From the NCBI GenBank assembly GCA_030830765.1, contig JAURMJ010000241.1, forward strand, positions 1 to 6,129: 6,129 nucleotides of DNA, read 5' to 3'. Made by a program: the position numbers and the translations under genes. Positions 1 to 5,194 of this stretch are shown in pieces (within the stretch, counting starts at the first letter, position 1; the number at the start of each line of letters is the position of its first letter). The DNA comes from Quisquiliibacterium sp. (GTDB lineage Bacteria; Pseudomonadota; Gammaproteobacteria; Burkholderiales; Burkholderiaceae_E). The notes below the pieces were generated by a model. That model saw nothing but the letters and a program-made list of their open reading frames with translations, was not told the DNA's origin and searched no databases.

Positions 1-240
1 CTGCCATTCTGGGAGCAGCTGCGGCGCAACGTCCGCGCCCAGGCCGCACTGGCCGGCATCAATGCCGCGGTGGTTGGCCTGCTGCTGGCTGCGGTCTACG
101 ATCCGGTCTGGACCAGTGCCATTCATGGACCCCGCGATTTTGCGCTGGCGCTGCTGGCGCTGATGGCGCTGATAATAGGTCGCCTGCCACCGTGGCTTGT
201 CGTGATTGCCTGCGCCGGTCTGGGCGCGCTCGCCGGCTAG
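1..240 (+). CDS. chrA: Chromate transporter ChrA family, C-terminal end (partial)
   Basis: This open frame enters from the left edge and ends at TAG (238-240), giving the last 79 residues. It begins LPFWEQLRRN and continues with VRAQAALAGINAAVVG, which I recognise as the conserved C-terminal region of CHR-family (ChrA) inner-membrane transporters. Two hydrophobic stretches are visible: about residues 16-34 (alanine/valine/leucine rich) and about 46-79, the latter broken by a GRLPPW turn. Known members export chromate using the membrane potential. The N-terminal half lies outside the window, so it is unclear whether this is a one-domain or a two-domain ChrA. It converges with the CoA-transferase gene at 252, with 11 bases between stop codons, so the two are not in one operon. 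The family call is firm. The substrate is inferred, because some CHR proteins have not been tested on chromate. Confidence 0.88.
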   Translation: MPFWEQLRRNVRAQAALAGINAAVVGLLLAAVYDPVWTSAIHGPRDFALALLALMALIIGRLPPWLVVIACAGLGALAG

Positions 241-244
241 CCCC

Positions 245-258
245 CGGCTGATCAGCCG
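245..258. repeat. 14-bp perfect palindrome at convergent gene ends
   Basis: CGGCTGATCAGCCG is a perfect palindrome. It can fold as a 5-bp stem with a GATC loop on either strand, and it covers the stop codon of the minus-strand CoA-transferase (252-254) just after the chrA stop at 240. The place, between two convergent genes 11 bases apart, would suit a bidirectional transcription end. There is no U-tract on either side, so an intrinsic terminator is not shown. Confidence 0.4.
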
Positions 259-1466
259 ACCGCGCCCCCTGCCCGCAAACCATCAATCTGCTCAGCTGAA
301 AACCCTGCCTCGCGCAGGATTTCGTCGCTGTGCTCGCCCAGCGCCGGTGCGCGATGCGCAAGCCGCGGGGTGACGCCGGCAATATGGATGGGGGCGGCAA
401 TTGTGCGCGGCATCTCGGGGATGGCCGTATCAACCACGGCACCGGCGTACCGTGCCTGCTCATCATGACCGATGTCCTGCATACGCTGGATCACGCTATG
501 GATCACGCGGTTACGGCCAAGCTCTGCGCGCCAGTACGCCAGATCATGCAGGGCAAAGGCCGCATCGAGCTCGCGGGTCAGTTCGACCGCATGCGCGCGC
601 CGGCTTGCACTGGTGACATAGCGCGGGTCATCCAGCAACTCTGGCCGCCCGATGGCCTTGCAGATCAGTGGCCAGCCGGCCTCCTCGCGTGGCAGCGTCA
701 GCAGAATCCATCGATCATCGCTGGTGCGGTAGCAGTTACCCAGCGCGGTTCGCGGACGATCTCTTGGCGGGCGCGGCGACAGAAAGGCATCGACCAGCGC
801 CGCCTGTGCATAGACGCCGTTTGACCACAGCCCCGAGGCCAGCAACGAGGTGCCGACCATGGCGCCCTGTCCGGTGCGCTCACGCCGGTAGAGCGCCATC
901 ATGATCGAGGAGACCAGAGCCATCGCAGTGGCCCGGTCACCGGAGGCTGGCAGCGCAAAATGCGGCGGCTCGCCGTCGTAGCGCAGCGCATCCAGGTAAC
1001 CGCTGCGCGCATAGTAGGCATTGGCATCGAAGCCGGGCTGATCGCGGTCCGGGCCGGTTTCACCGTAGCCGGTCAGCGAGGCATAGATCAGGCGAGGATT
1101 GATGTCGGCCAGATCTTCGTGACGGATCTTCAGGCGCTCCCGCACGGCCGGCGGCATGTTGGTGATCAGCACATCGGCAGCGCGCACCAGTTGCACCAGC
1201 ACGTCATGCGCTTGCGGGTGCTTCAGATCAAGTGCGATCGAGCGCTTGTTGCGCGAGTCCATCATCCACGGATAGTTGACGTCCGAATCCGGGTAAGACG
1301 CAAAACCGACAGCCTCGCGGTTCGGATCACCGCCGCCCGGCTGCTCGACCTTGATCACTTCCGCGCCGTAATCCCCCAGCACAACCGCTGCCGACGGTGC
1401 CGCGATGAAGGTGCTCAGATCTAGGACCTTCAGGCCGGCAAGGGGAAGCGATTCAGGCTGGGTCAT
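252..1466 (-). CDS. CaiB/BaiF (family III) CoA-transferase
   Basis: The predicted protein has 404 residues, the normal length for family III CoA-transferases, which move CoA from one acyl-CoA to another carboxylic acid in the cytoplasm. The N-terminus carries the typical GLKVLDLSTF start of the fold and GDYGAEVIKVEQP (about 31-43). NKRSIALDLKHP lies at about 73-84 and LIYASLTGYGETGP at about 126-139. D147 in PGFD is in the place of the catalytic Asp that forms the acyl anhydride. I chose the ATG at 1466 because GGAG sits five bases upstream and the protein then begins where the family begins; the frame is open 36 codons further up, but without family similarity. The substrate cannot be read from sequence. 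The gene is divergent from the PhyH-family oxygenase, which hints at a shared pathway. The family also holds racemases such as alpha-methylacyl-CoA racemase, a less likely alternative. Confidence 0.9.
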   Translation of the reverse strand: MTQPESLPLAGLKVLDLSTFIAAPSAAVVLGDYGAEVIKVEQPGGGDPNREAVGFASYPDSDVNYPWMMDSRNKRSIALDLKHPQAHDVLVQLVRAADVLITNMPPAVRERLKIRHEDLADINPRLIYASLTGYGETGPDRDQPGFDANAYYARSGYLDALRYDGEPPHFALPASGDRATAMALVSSIMMALYRRERTGQGAMVGTSLLASGLWSNGVYAQAALVDAFLSPRPPRDRPRTALGNCYRTSDDRWILLTLPREEAGWPLICKAIGRPELLDDPRYVTSASRRAHAVELTRELDAAFALHDLAYWRAELGRNRVIHSVIQRMQDIGHDEQARYAGAVVDTAIPEMPRTIAAPIHIAGVTPRLAHRAPALGEHSDEILREAGFSAEQIDGLRAGGAVG

Positions 1467-1494
1467 GGTGTCTCCGTCAGGGGTGGATCTTTGG

Positions 1495-1522
1495 GCTCCA
1501 GTGTGGCGATAGACACTGGGGC
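1495..1522. promoter_or_regulatory. Inverted repeat, candidate operator in divergent promoter region
   Basis: Two 10-base arms, GCTCCAGTGT and ACACTGGGGC, match as reverse complements at 9 of 10 positions and are separated by 8 bases. The inner 7 bases are perfect (CCAGTGT/ACACTGG). The element lies 28 bases upstream of the CoA-transferase ATG and 96 bases upstream of the oxygenase ATG. Size and place fit a binding site for a dimeric repressor or activator acting on both genes. A hairpin in the leader RNA of the minus-strand gene is the other reading. No convincing -35/-10 pair was found on either strand of this 152-base gap, and no regulator gene lies in the window. Confidence 0.45.
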
Positions 1523-1618
1523 GATCAAGCCCTACAGTACGCGGATTGCCGCAATCGAGCGGCTGAAATTCCAACTTGTACGCAGACCACCGCCTTACTT
1601 GAACCCACAGGTCATCCG

Positions 1619-2377
1619 ATGCTCAGTGCAGACCAGATTGCTCAATACCACCGAGATGGTTACCTCATTCCGGACTTCACGGTTCCCGATGAAGTGCTTG
1701 AGTCGATCAAGCAACGTCACACCGCTTTCATCGAGCGCCATCCGCAGTTCAGCGACTACTGTCCGGCCCTGCTCGATCTGGACCCGGGATTCTTTGATTA
1801 CTGCAACAACCCCGAGATCCTCGACATGGTTGCGCAGCTGATCGGGGATGACATTGCGCTGTGGAATTCCAGCTTCTTTGCCAAACCGGCCCGTACCGGC
1901 CGGCGCACGCCCTGGCATCAGGACGGTGAATACTGGCCGATCAGACCGCTGGCCACCTGCACGGTCTGGCTGGCCGTCGATGATTCAACGATCGAGAACG
2001 GCTGCCTGCGCGTGATCCGTGGTTCGCACACCGAGCAGCGACTGAAGAAACACAACACCGTGCATTCGACTGATGTCACGCTGAATCAGGAGCTCGATAA
2101 AAGCGAGTACGACGAATCGCGGGCGGTCGACCTGACCCTGAAGGCCGGGCAGATCTCGCTGCATGACGTGTATCTGCTGCATGGCTCAGAGGCCAATCAT
2201 TCGCCGCATCCGCGTCGCGGCATGACGATGCGATTCATGCCGACCAGCAGCCTGTTCGATCGCGACGTTGCGCGTCAGATGTCCGAGGCACGCAAAACCA
2301 CCGACCATTCTCAGCGCTCGATTTACCTGATGCGTGGCACAGACCGGCATGGCGGCAATCAGTTCAGATCGAACTGA
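1619..2377 (+). CDS. Phytanoyl-CoA dioxygenase (PhyH) family Fe(II)/2-oxoglutarate oxygenase
   Basis: This 252-residue protein starts MLSADQIAQYHRDGYLIPDF, the usual opening of PhyH-family enzymes. It has the full metal and cosubstrate set: H100 and D102 in WHQDGEYWP, the distal His H188 in LLHGSEANHS, and R199 eleven residues later as the likely 2-oxoglutarate-binding Arg, the same spacing as H264/R275 in human PHYH. Known members hydroxylate a substrate next to a carboxyl or CoA thioester group, or other small molecules, using Fe(II), O2 and 2-oxoglutarate. The ATG at 1619 has a weak AGGT Shine-Dalgarno six bases upstream. The next gene, a lyase, starts 78 bases downstream on the same strand. 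The substrate is unknown. The divergent CoA-transferase suggests, but does not show, an acyl-CoA or carboxylic acid substrate. Confidence 0.9.
   Translation: MLSADQIAQYHRDGYLIPDFTVPDEVLESIKQRHTAFIERHPQFSDYCPALLDLDPGFFDYCNNPEILDMVAQLIGDDIALWNSSFFAKPARTGRRTPWHQDGEYWPIRPLATCTVWLAVDDSTIENGCLRVIRGSHTEQRLKKHNTVHSTDVTLNQELDKSEYDESRAVDLTLKAGQISLHDVYLLHGSEANHSPHPRRGMTMRFMPTSSLFDRDVARQMSEARKTTDHSQRSIYLMRGTDRHGGNQFRSN
2359..2377 (+). repeat. 7-bp hairpin over the oxygenase stop codon
   Basis: TCAGTTC and GAACTGA are perfect complements around a 5-base loop (AGATC), and the right arm ends on the oxygenase TGA stop. No U-tract follows, so it is not a classic terminator. It could protect an mRNA 3' end or reduce expression of the downstream lyase, or it could be chance within coding sequence. 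Confidence 0.3.
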
Positions 2378-2455
2378 ACAAGACCATGATGGGGGGCGTG
2401 CTGACCGCGCGCCGGCCCCCGGCACCGAACGACAGCAGCATCAGCAAAGAACGAC

Positions 2456-3328
2456 ATGACCCAGCCAAGTGCAGCCTCCCGACTCCGCGCGTTGATGCAG
2501 TCGGGCCAGATCGTGATGGCGCCCGGCGCCCCTGATGCACTGACTGCGCGACTCGTTGAGCGGGCCGGTTTTCCCGCGATCTACATGACCGGGTTCGGTG
2601 CGACCGCAAGCCGTCTTGGTTGTCCCGACATCGGTCTCATGACGCAGACCGAGATGACAACGCATGCCCGCGACATGGTGCGCGTTGTGCAGATTCCGGT
2701 GATTGCGGATGCGGACACCGGCTACGGCGGACCGTCGAATATTCATCGCACCGTGCGCGAGTATCTGCAGGCCGGCGTTGCCGCGATCCATCTGGAGGAT
2801 CAGGTGGCGCCCAAGCGCTGTGGACAGCTGGCTGGCATTCGCCTGATGGATGCGCAGGAATCGGCGCTGCGTCTGCGCTGCGCCATTGAGGCGCGCGGCC
2901 AGGATGAGCTGCTGATCATTGGCCGCACCGATGCGCTGCCGGCGGTCGGCGTTGACGAAGCCGTGAGCCGCGCCAAGCGCTATCAGGATGCAGGTGCGGA
3001 CCTGGTGTTTGTCGATGGCATCAAGAGGATTGCCGAGGTCGAGGCGGTGGCCCGTGCCATCGAGGGACCGAAGGTTGTCTCGATTGTCGATGGCAACGAG
3101 ACGGTCGCACTGAAAGCTGCCGATCTGCAGCAGATGGGGTTTTCAGTGGTGTTCTACGCGGTCACGGCGCTGTTCACGGCCGTTAAGGCGGTCAACGACG
3201 CGCTGGCAATTCTTCAGCGCGACGGAACGCCGGCAGCCGCGGCCGGCGGCATGGTGAGCTACGCGCAATACTCAGACCTGGTCGACCTCAAATTCCACCA
3301 GGAACTGGATGAGCAGTTCGGGCGTTGA
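2456..3328 (+). CDS. Isocitrate lyase/PEP mutase family lyase (methylisocitrate-lyase-like)
   Basis: The 290-residue protein matches the short ICL/PEPM group, which holds PrpB methylisocitrate lyase, 2,3-dimethylmalate lyase, oxaloacetate hydrolase/decarboxylase and phosphonopyruvate enzymes. Visible motifs are MTGFGATAS (44-52), the Mg-binding ADADTGYGG with D85 and D87, E114 in HLEDQ, the mobile active-site loop PKRCGQ with C122, and R157 in IGRTDA. The Cys supports C-C bond lyase chemistry rather than phosphoryl mutase chemistry. The usual His after KRCG is Gln here (Q124), which argues against a standard isocitrate or methylisocitrate lyase. The lack of a GxRPNK-like stretch after that loop also separates it from PrpB. 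It starts 78 bases after the oxygenase gene with only a poor Shine-Dalgarno, so co-transcription is likely but unproven. A 27-bp tandem repeat begins within its last codons. The exact substrate is open. Confidence 0.87.
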   Translation: MTQPSAASRLRALMQSGQIVMAPGAPDALTARLVERAGFPAIYMTGFGATASRLGCPDIGLMTQTEMTTHARDMVRVVQIPVIADADTGYGGPSNIHRTVREYLQAGVAAIHLEDQVAPKRCGQLAGIRLMDAQESALRLRCAIEARGQDELLIIGRTDALPAVGVDEAVSRAKRYQDAGADLVFVDGIKRIAEVEAVARAIEGPKVVSIVDGNETVALKAADLQQMGFSVVFYAVTALFTAVKAVNDALAILQRDGTPAAAAGGMVSYAQYSDLVDLKFHQELDEQFGR

Positions 3329-3425
3329 TGGCTTGGAGGGCGGTCAGGGCGTTGGTGGCTTGGAGGGCACCGAGGGCGCTGATGGCTTGGAGGTCACCGA
3401 GGGCGCTGATGGCTCGGCGGGCTGA
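3309..3425 (+). CDS. Possible small ORF, acidic Gly-rich repeat peptide (doubtful)
   Basis: An ATG at 3309, inside the end of the lyase gene in another frame, has AGGA five bases upstream and opens a 38-residue frame ending at TGA (3423-3425). The peptide begins MSSSGV and then has three 9-residue repeats of the form DGLEGxxGx, ending DGSAG. It is acidic and glycine-rich, with no domain I know. The good Shine-Dalgarno spacing and overlap with the lyase would allow translational coupling. However, its composition comes straight from the 27-bp DNA repeat, and another frame through the same repeat is also open. I list it as a candidate only and consider it more likely not a real gene. Confidence 0.15.
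   Translation: MSSSGVDGLEGGQGVGGLEGTEGADGLEVTEGADGSAG
3320..3423. repeat. 27-bp tandem direct repeat, three full copies plus partial copy
   Basis: Full copies lie at 3327-3353, 3354-3380 and 3381-3407, followed by a degenerate part copy at 3408-3423. The seven bases before copy 1 (GGGCGTT, 3320-3326) already match the end of a unit. The shared core is GATGGCTTGGAGG at the front and GAGGGCGCT at the back. Copies 2 and 3 agree at 25 of 27 bases; copy 1 agrees with each at 21 of 27. The unit is a multiple of three. The lyase stop codon lies in the array, and TGA recurs in the lyase frame at 3380 and 3407. There are no spacers, so it is not a CRISPR. It looks like replication-slippage duplication. 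Confidence 0.85.
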
Positions 3426-3443
3426 TCCAGGGGACTGGATCAG
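3422..3443. terminator. Hairpin between convergent operons, possible terminator
   Basis: CTGATCCAG and CTGGATCAG form a perfect 9-bp stem around a GGGA loop. It sits directly after the tandem repeat and about 30 bases before the end of the convergent minus-strand cupin gene. Its position suits transcript ending for one or both operons. Neither strand has a run of T after the stem, so if it acts, it is either a weak or factor-assisted terminator or an mRNA 3'-end stabiliser. Confidence 0.4.
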
Positions 3444-3473
3444 GGGCAGCCATCGAGCCCGCCCGTCAGCCTA

Positions 3474-3755
3474 TCAACCGCCGCGCCTGGCTGCCCAGAA
3501 GGTTGCCCCCTCAGGGCCGTACTGCTCGATGTGACTGGTCCCGCGGGGCACATCGAAGAGGTCGCCAGGCTTCAGATCGTGGACCTTGCCATCGACCGTC
3601 AACTTCAGACCGCCGCGCACCACCAGCACATGGGCATCGAAAGGATGAACATGCTCAGGTGTGGCATGGTTGGCCGGCCAATCACGCACCAGCACCTCGT
3701 CATAGCCCAGGGCCAATGACTGCTCTGTGTACTGCTCCAAAGTCGGGTGACTCAT
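3474..3755 (-). CDS. Small single-domain cupin protein
   Basis: This 93-residue protein has both cupin motifs: H35 and H37 in EHVHPFDAH with GG eleven to twelve residues later, and PGDLFDVPRGTSH with G64, D65, P70 and H75. These residues would make a beta-barrel metal site with three His (35, 37, 75). The usual Glu of motif 1 is absent; D40 or H42 stands near that place. I chose the ATG at 3755 because GGAG lies five bases upstream; the frame continues about 40 codons further up but without cupin similarity. It is the last gene of the minus-strand operon, 18 or so bases after the AllA-like gene. Small cupins may be enzymes, isomerases or ligand sensors, so no reaction is assigned. It converges with the lyase gene. 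Confidence 0.85.
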   Translation of the reverse strand: MSHPTLEQYTEQSLALGYDEVLVRDWPANHATPEHVHPFDAHVLVVRGGLKLTVDGKVHDLKPGDLFDVPRGTSHIEQYGPEGATFWAARRGG

Positions 3756-3774
3756 ATGAACTCCGATCATTTCG

Positions 3775-4278
3775 TCATGACTGCATTGAATCGTGCCGCA
3801 AAAACACCGGGGCATCGAGACTGACCACTTCGCAATCCACAGTATCTGCGCCCCGCTCGATGACCACAAAGTCACCATCCTCGAGCGCGATCAATGGATG
3901 ATGCCAGGTGCCGGGGGCAAGCGTATAGCCGACCGCCCCCTGCACAAGGAAGGCAGCCAGCGTGTCTGGATCGGGTTTGTGCTCGCCCAGAGCCACCAGC
4001 ACCACCGAGCGCACACCGTCCATCCCGATGAAGCTTTGAGAACCAAGCTGATGCCGCTCCATCACGGTCCACGGCCCAGTCAACGAACGGCCGCTGGCCC
4101 GAAACACGGCAAGTGTCGGCTGACCCTGCGATCCGGTCAGCTGCAATTGCTGCGCAAGATCGGTCCGCAGGCTGCTGCCGGCATTGATCGGCCGCGCGCC
4201 CTCGCTGGTGGCCTGGATCAGCTGTCCGTAGGGGGCGAAGGCCTCAGGCGAAATGGGCCGGACGTCCAGTTCAGGCAT
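3775..4278 (-). CDS. Ureidoglycolate lyase (AllA) family protein
   Basis: The 167-residue protein matches the AllA family in length (about 160) and in several motifs: PISPEAFAPYGQLI (8-21), INAG (31-34), ERHQLGSQSFIGM (74-86), VALGEHKPD (95-103) and WHHPL (125-129). AllA releases urea and glyoxylate from ureidoglycolate in purine breakdown. I chose the ATG at 4278 because the protein then starts like AllA and sits 16 bases after the stop of the preceding gene. The Shine-Dalgarno is weak: GAGGG lies about 13 bases upstream, overlapping that stop codon, so the start could depend on coupled translation. No other allantoin or ureide genes are visible here, so a related but different substrate is possible. 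The family call is strong; the specific reaction is tentative, so I give no gene symbol. Confidence 0.82.
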   Translation of the reverse strand: MPELDVRPISPEAFAPYGQLIQATSEGARPINAGSSLRTDLAQQLQLTGSQGQPTLAVFRASGRSLTGPWTVMERHQLGSQSFIGMDGVRSVVLVALGEHKPDPDTLAAFLVQGAVGYTLAPGTWHHPLIALEDGDFVVIERGADTVDCEVVSLDAPVFLRHDSMQS

Positions 4279-4294
4279 CGGCTCGACCAGACCC

Positions 4295-5164
4295 TCAGTG
4301 CTCTGCCGGCGTCCGGCTCTCGGAGCGGCTCTCGGAGCGGCTCTCGGGTCTGGGCTGCCCGGCAACATTGACCCTGACCGCTTTCAGACGGCCCGGCGCA
4401 TCGCCTTCCTCCAGGTCGAATTCGAGCACCAGATCGCGACTGGGCAGCGCCTCTGCGCTCAGTCCGGGTGGCAGTTGCGAACCATGCAGAAAACAAGTCT
4501 GCCAGGGTGAATCGGCTTCGCGCGAATCGCTGGTCCAGAGCTGACCGGCAATACGCGGCAAAAACCGCACGAACCCGAAACCATTCTCGAACTGATAGCA
4601 GATGCCCCGCGCATAGCCGCCCAGCACACCCCATTCCCGTGCACTGCGCTCGCGCTCGGGCGGCACGAGCCCGGGAACCAGATACCCCGATGTGTAGGCA
4701 TCGGCCGCACCGCGCAAACGCCGCGAGACATTGCGAAAAGCGATCACCTCAACCCGGGCACCCCGGGCCTGCACCAGCTCGGCAACCCGTGCAAAGTCAC
4801 CATCACCGCTGGCCAGCACGAGGGTGTCGAGCCTGTCGGCCTGCTCGATCATGTCGACCGCAATATCCATGTCGCAATCGGCCTTGGCATGCCGCGCCCC
4901 ATGCGCATCCTCAAACCAGCGCACCGTCTTGAGCATCACCTTGAAGCCGTTATCGCGCAGCGCATCGTGAAAACGCAGCTGCCCGGCGCGATAAGCGGAA
5001 TCGGTTTCGGCCCGGGTGCTGTCGAACGGCAGATAGGCATTGAGCCGCACCAGCTGCCCGCCATCGCGCGCCACGAAACGTCGCAGCAGATCAGCCCGCA
5101 GCCCGTAGCCACCATTCATGCTGATGTTTGCAAAATCAACGAAAAGACCAATCCGACTCGACAC
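4295..5164 (-). CDS. NYN-domain (LabA/DUF88-like) protein with cold-shock-like C-terminal domain
   Basis: Starting at GTG 5164, the protein has 289 residues. Residues about 4-155 form a NYN (PIN-like nuclease) domain: GLFVDFAN with D10 and N13, the acidic KADCDMDIAVDM (K94, D96, D98, D100) and ASGDGDF (D121, D123), then a RGARVEVIAF strand. Such domains bind Mg and often cut RNA. Residues about 186-268 (GICYQFENGFGFVRFL, later TCFLHGSQLPPG and VLEFDLEEGD) resemble a cold-shock/OB-fold RNA-binding domain. The tail is low-complexity, with ESRS repeats. I chose this GTG because GGAG is five bases upstream and NYN proteins start just before the first Asp strand. A second GTG at 5194, directly after the upstream stop, would add 10 residues but lacks a ribosome site. 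It sits inside a metabolic operon. Nuclease activity is inferred from the conserved Asp set. Confidence 0.83.
   Translation of the reverse strand: MSSRIGLFVDFANISMNGGYGLRADLLRRFVARDGGQLVRLNAYLPFDSTRAETDSAYRAGQLRFHDALRDNGFKVMLKTVRWFEDAHGARHAKADCDMDIAVDMIEQADRLDTLVLASGDGDFARVAELVQARGARVEVIAFRNVSRRLRGAADAYTSGYLVPGLVPPERERSAREWGVLGGYARGICYQFENGFGFVRFLPRIAGQLWTSDSREADSPWQTCFLHGSQLPPGLSAEALPSRDLVLEFDLEEGDAPGRLKAVRVNVAGQPRPESRSESRSESRTPAEH
4315..4346. repeat. 12-bp tandem repeat in the tail of the NYN gene
   Basis: GGCTCTCGGAGC occurs at 4315-4326 and 4327-4338 with a partial third copy at 4339-4346. On the minus strand it encodes the repeated Ser-Glu-Ser-Arg tail just before the stop codon of the NYN protein. 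Since the unit is four codons, copy number can change without shifting the frame. Confidence 0.8.
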
Positions 5165-5194
5165 GAACGCTCCAGAAGACAAGGACAACTGCAC

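Noticed and set aside
960..1424. Plus-strand open frame of 154 residues opposite the left CoA-transferase
   Set aside because: Antisense shadow of a confident gene; no recognisable motif.
1467..1574. N-terminal extension of the left CoA-transferase up to 1574
   Set aside because: The extra 36 residues do not resemble the family, cover the intergenic inverted repeat, and the ATG at 1466 has a good GGAG site.
2392..2420. GGGGGC...GCCCCC stem in the gap between oxygenase and lyase
   Set aside because: Only six base pairs with a 17-base loop and no T-run; weak evidence in GC-rich DNA.
3320..3423. Direct repeats resembling a CRISPR
   Set aside because: The copies are back to back with no spacers and drift in sequence; this is a simple tandem repeat.
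3325..3534. Arg/Ala/Trp-rich 69-residue frame with MAWRAxRAL repeats, ATG at 3328 overlapping the lyase stop
   Set aside because: Its repeats come from the 27-bp DNA array, it has no ribosome site of its own, and its second half is the antisense of the cupin gene.
4279..4368. N-terminal extension of the AllA-like protein up to 4368
   Set aside because: The added residues are Ala/Pro/Arg repeats made by the 12-bp DNA repeat and overlap the NYN gene tail; the family begins at the 4278 start.
3793..4371. Long plus-strand open frame opposite the AllA-like gene (192 residues)
   Set aside because: It is antisense to a well-recognised family protein, has no domain similarity I can see, and reads like GC-rich shadow sequence.
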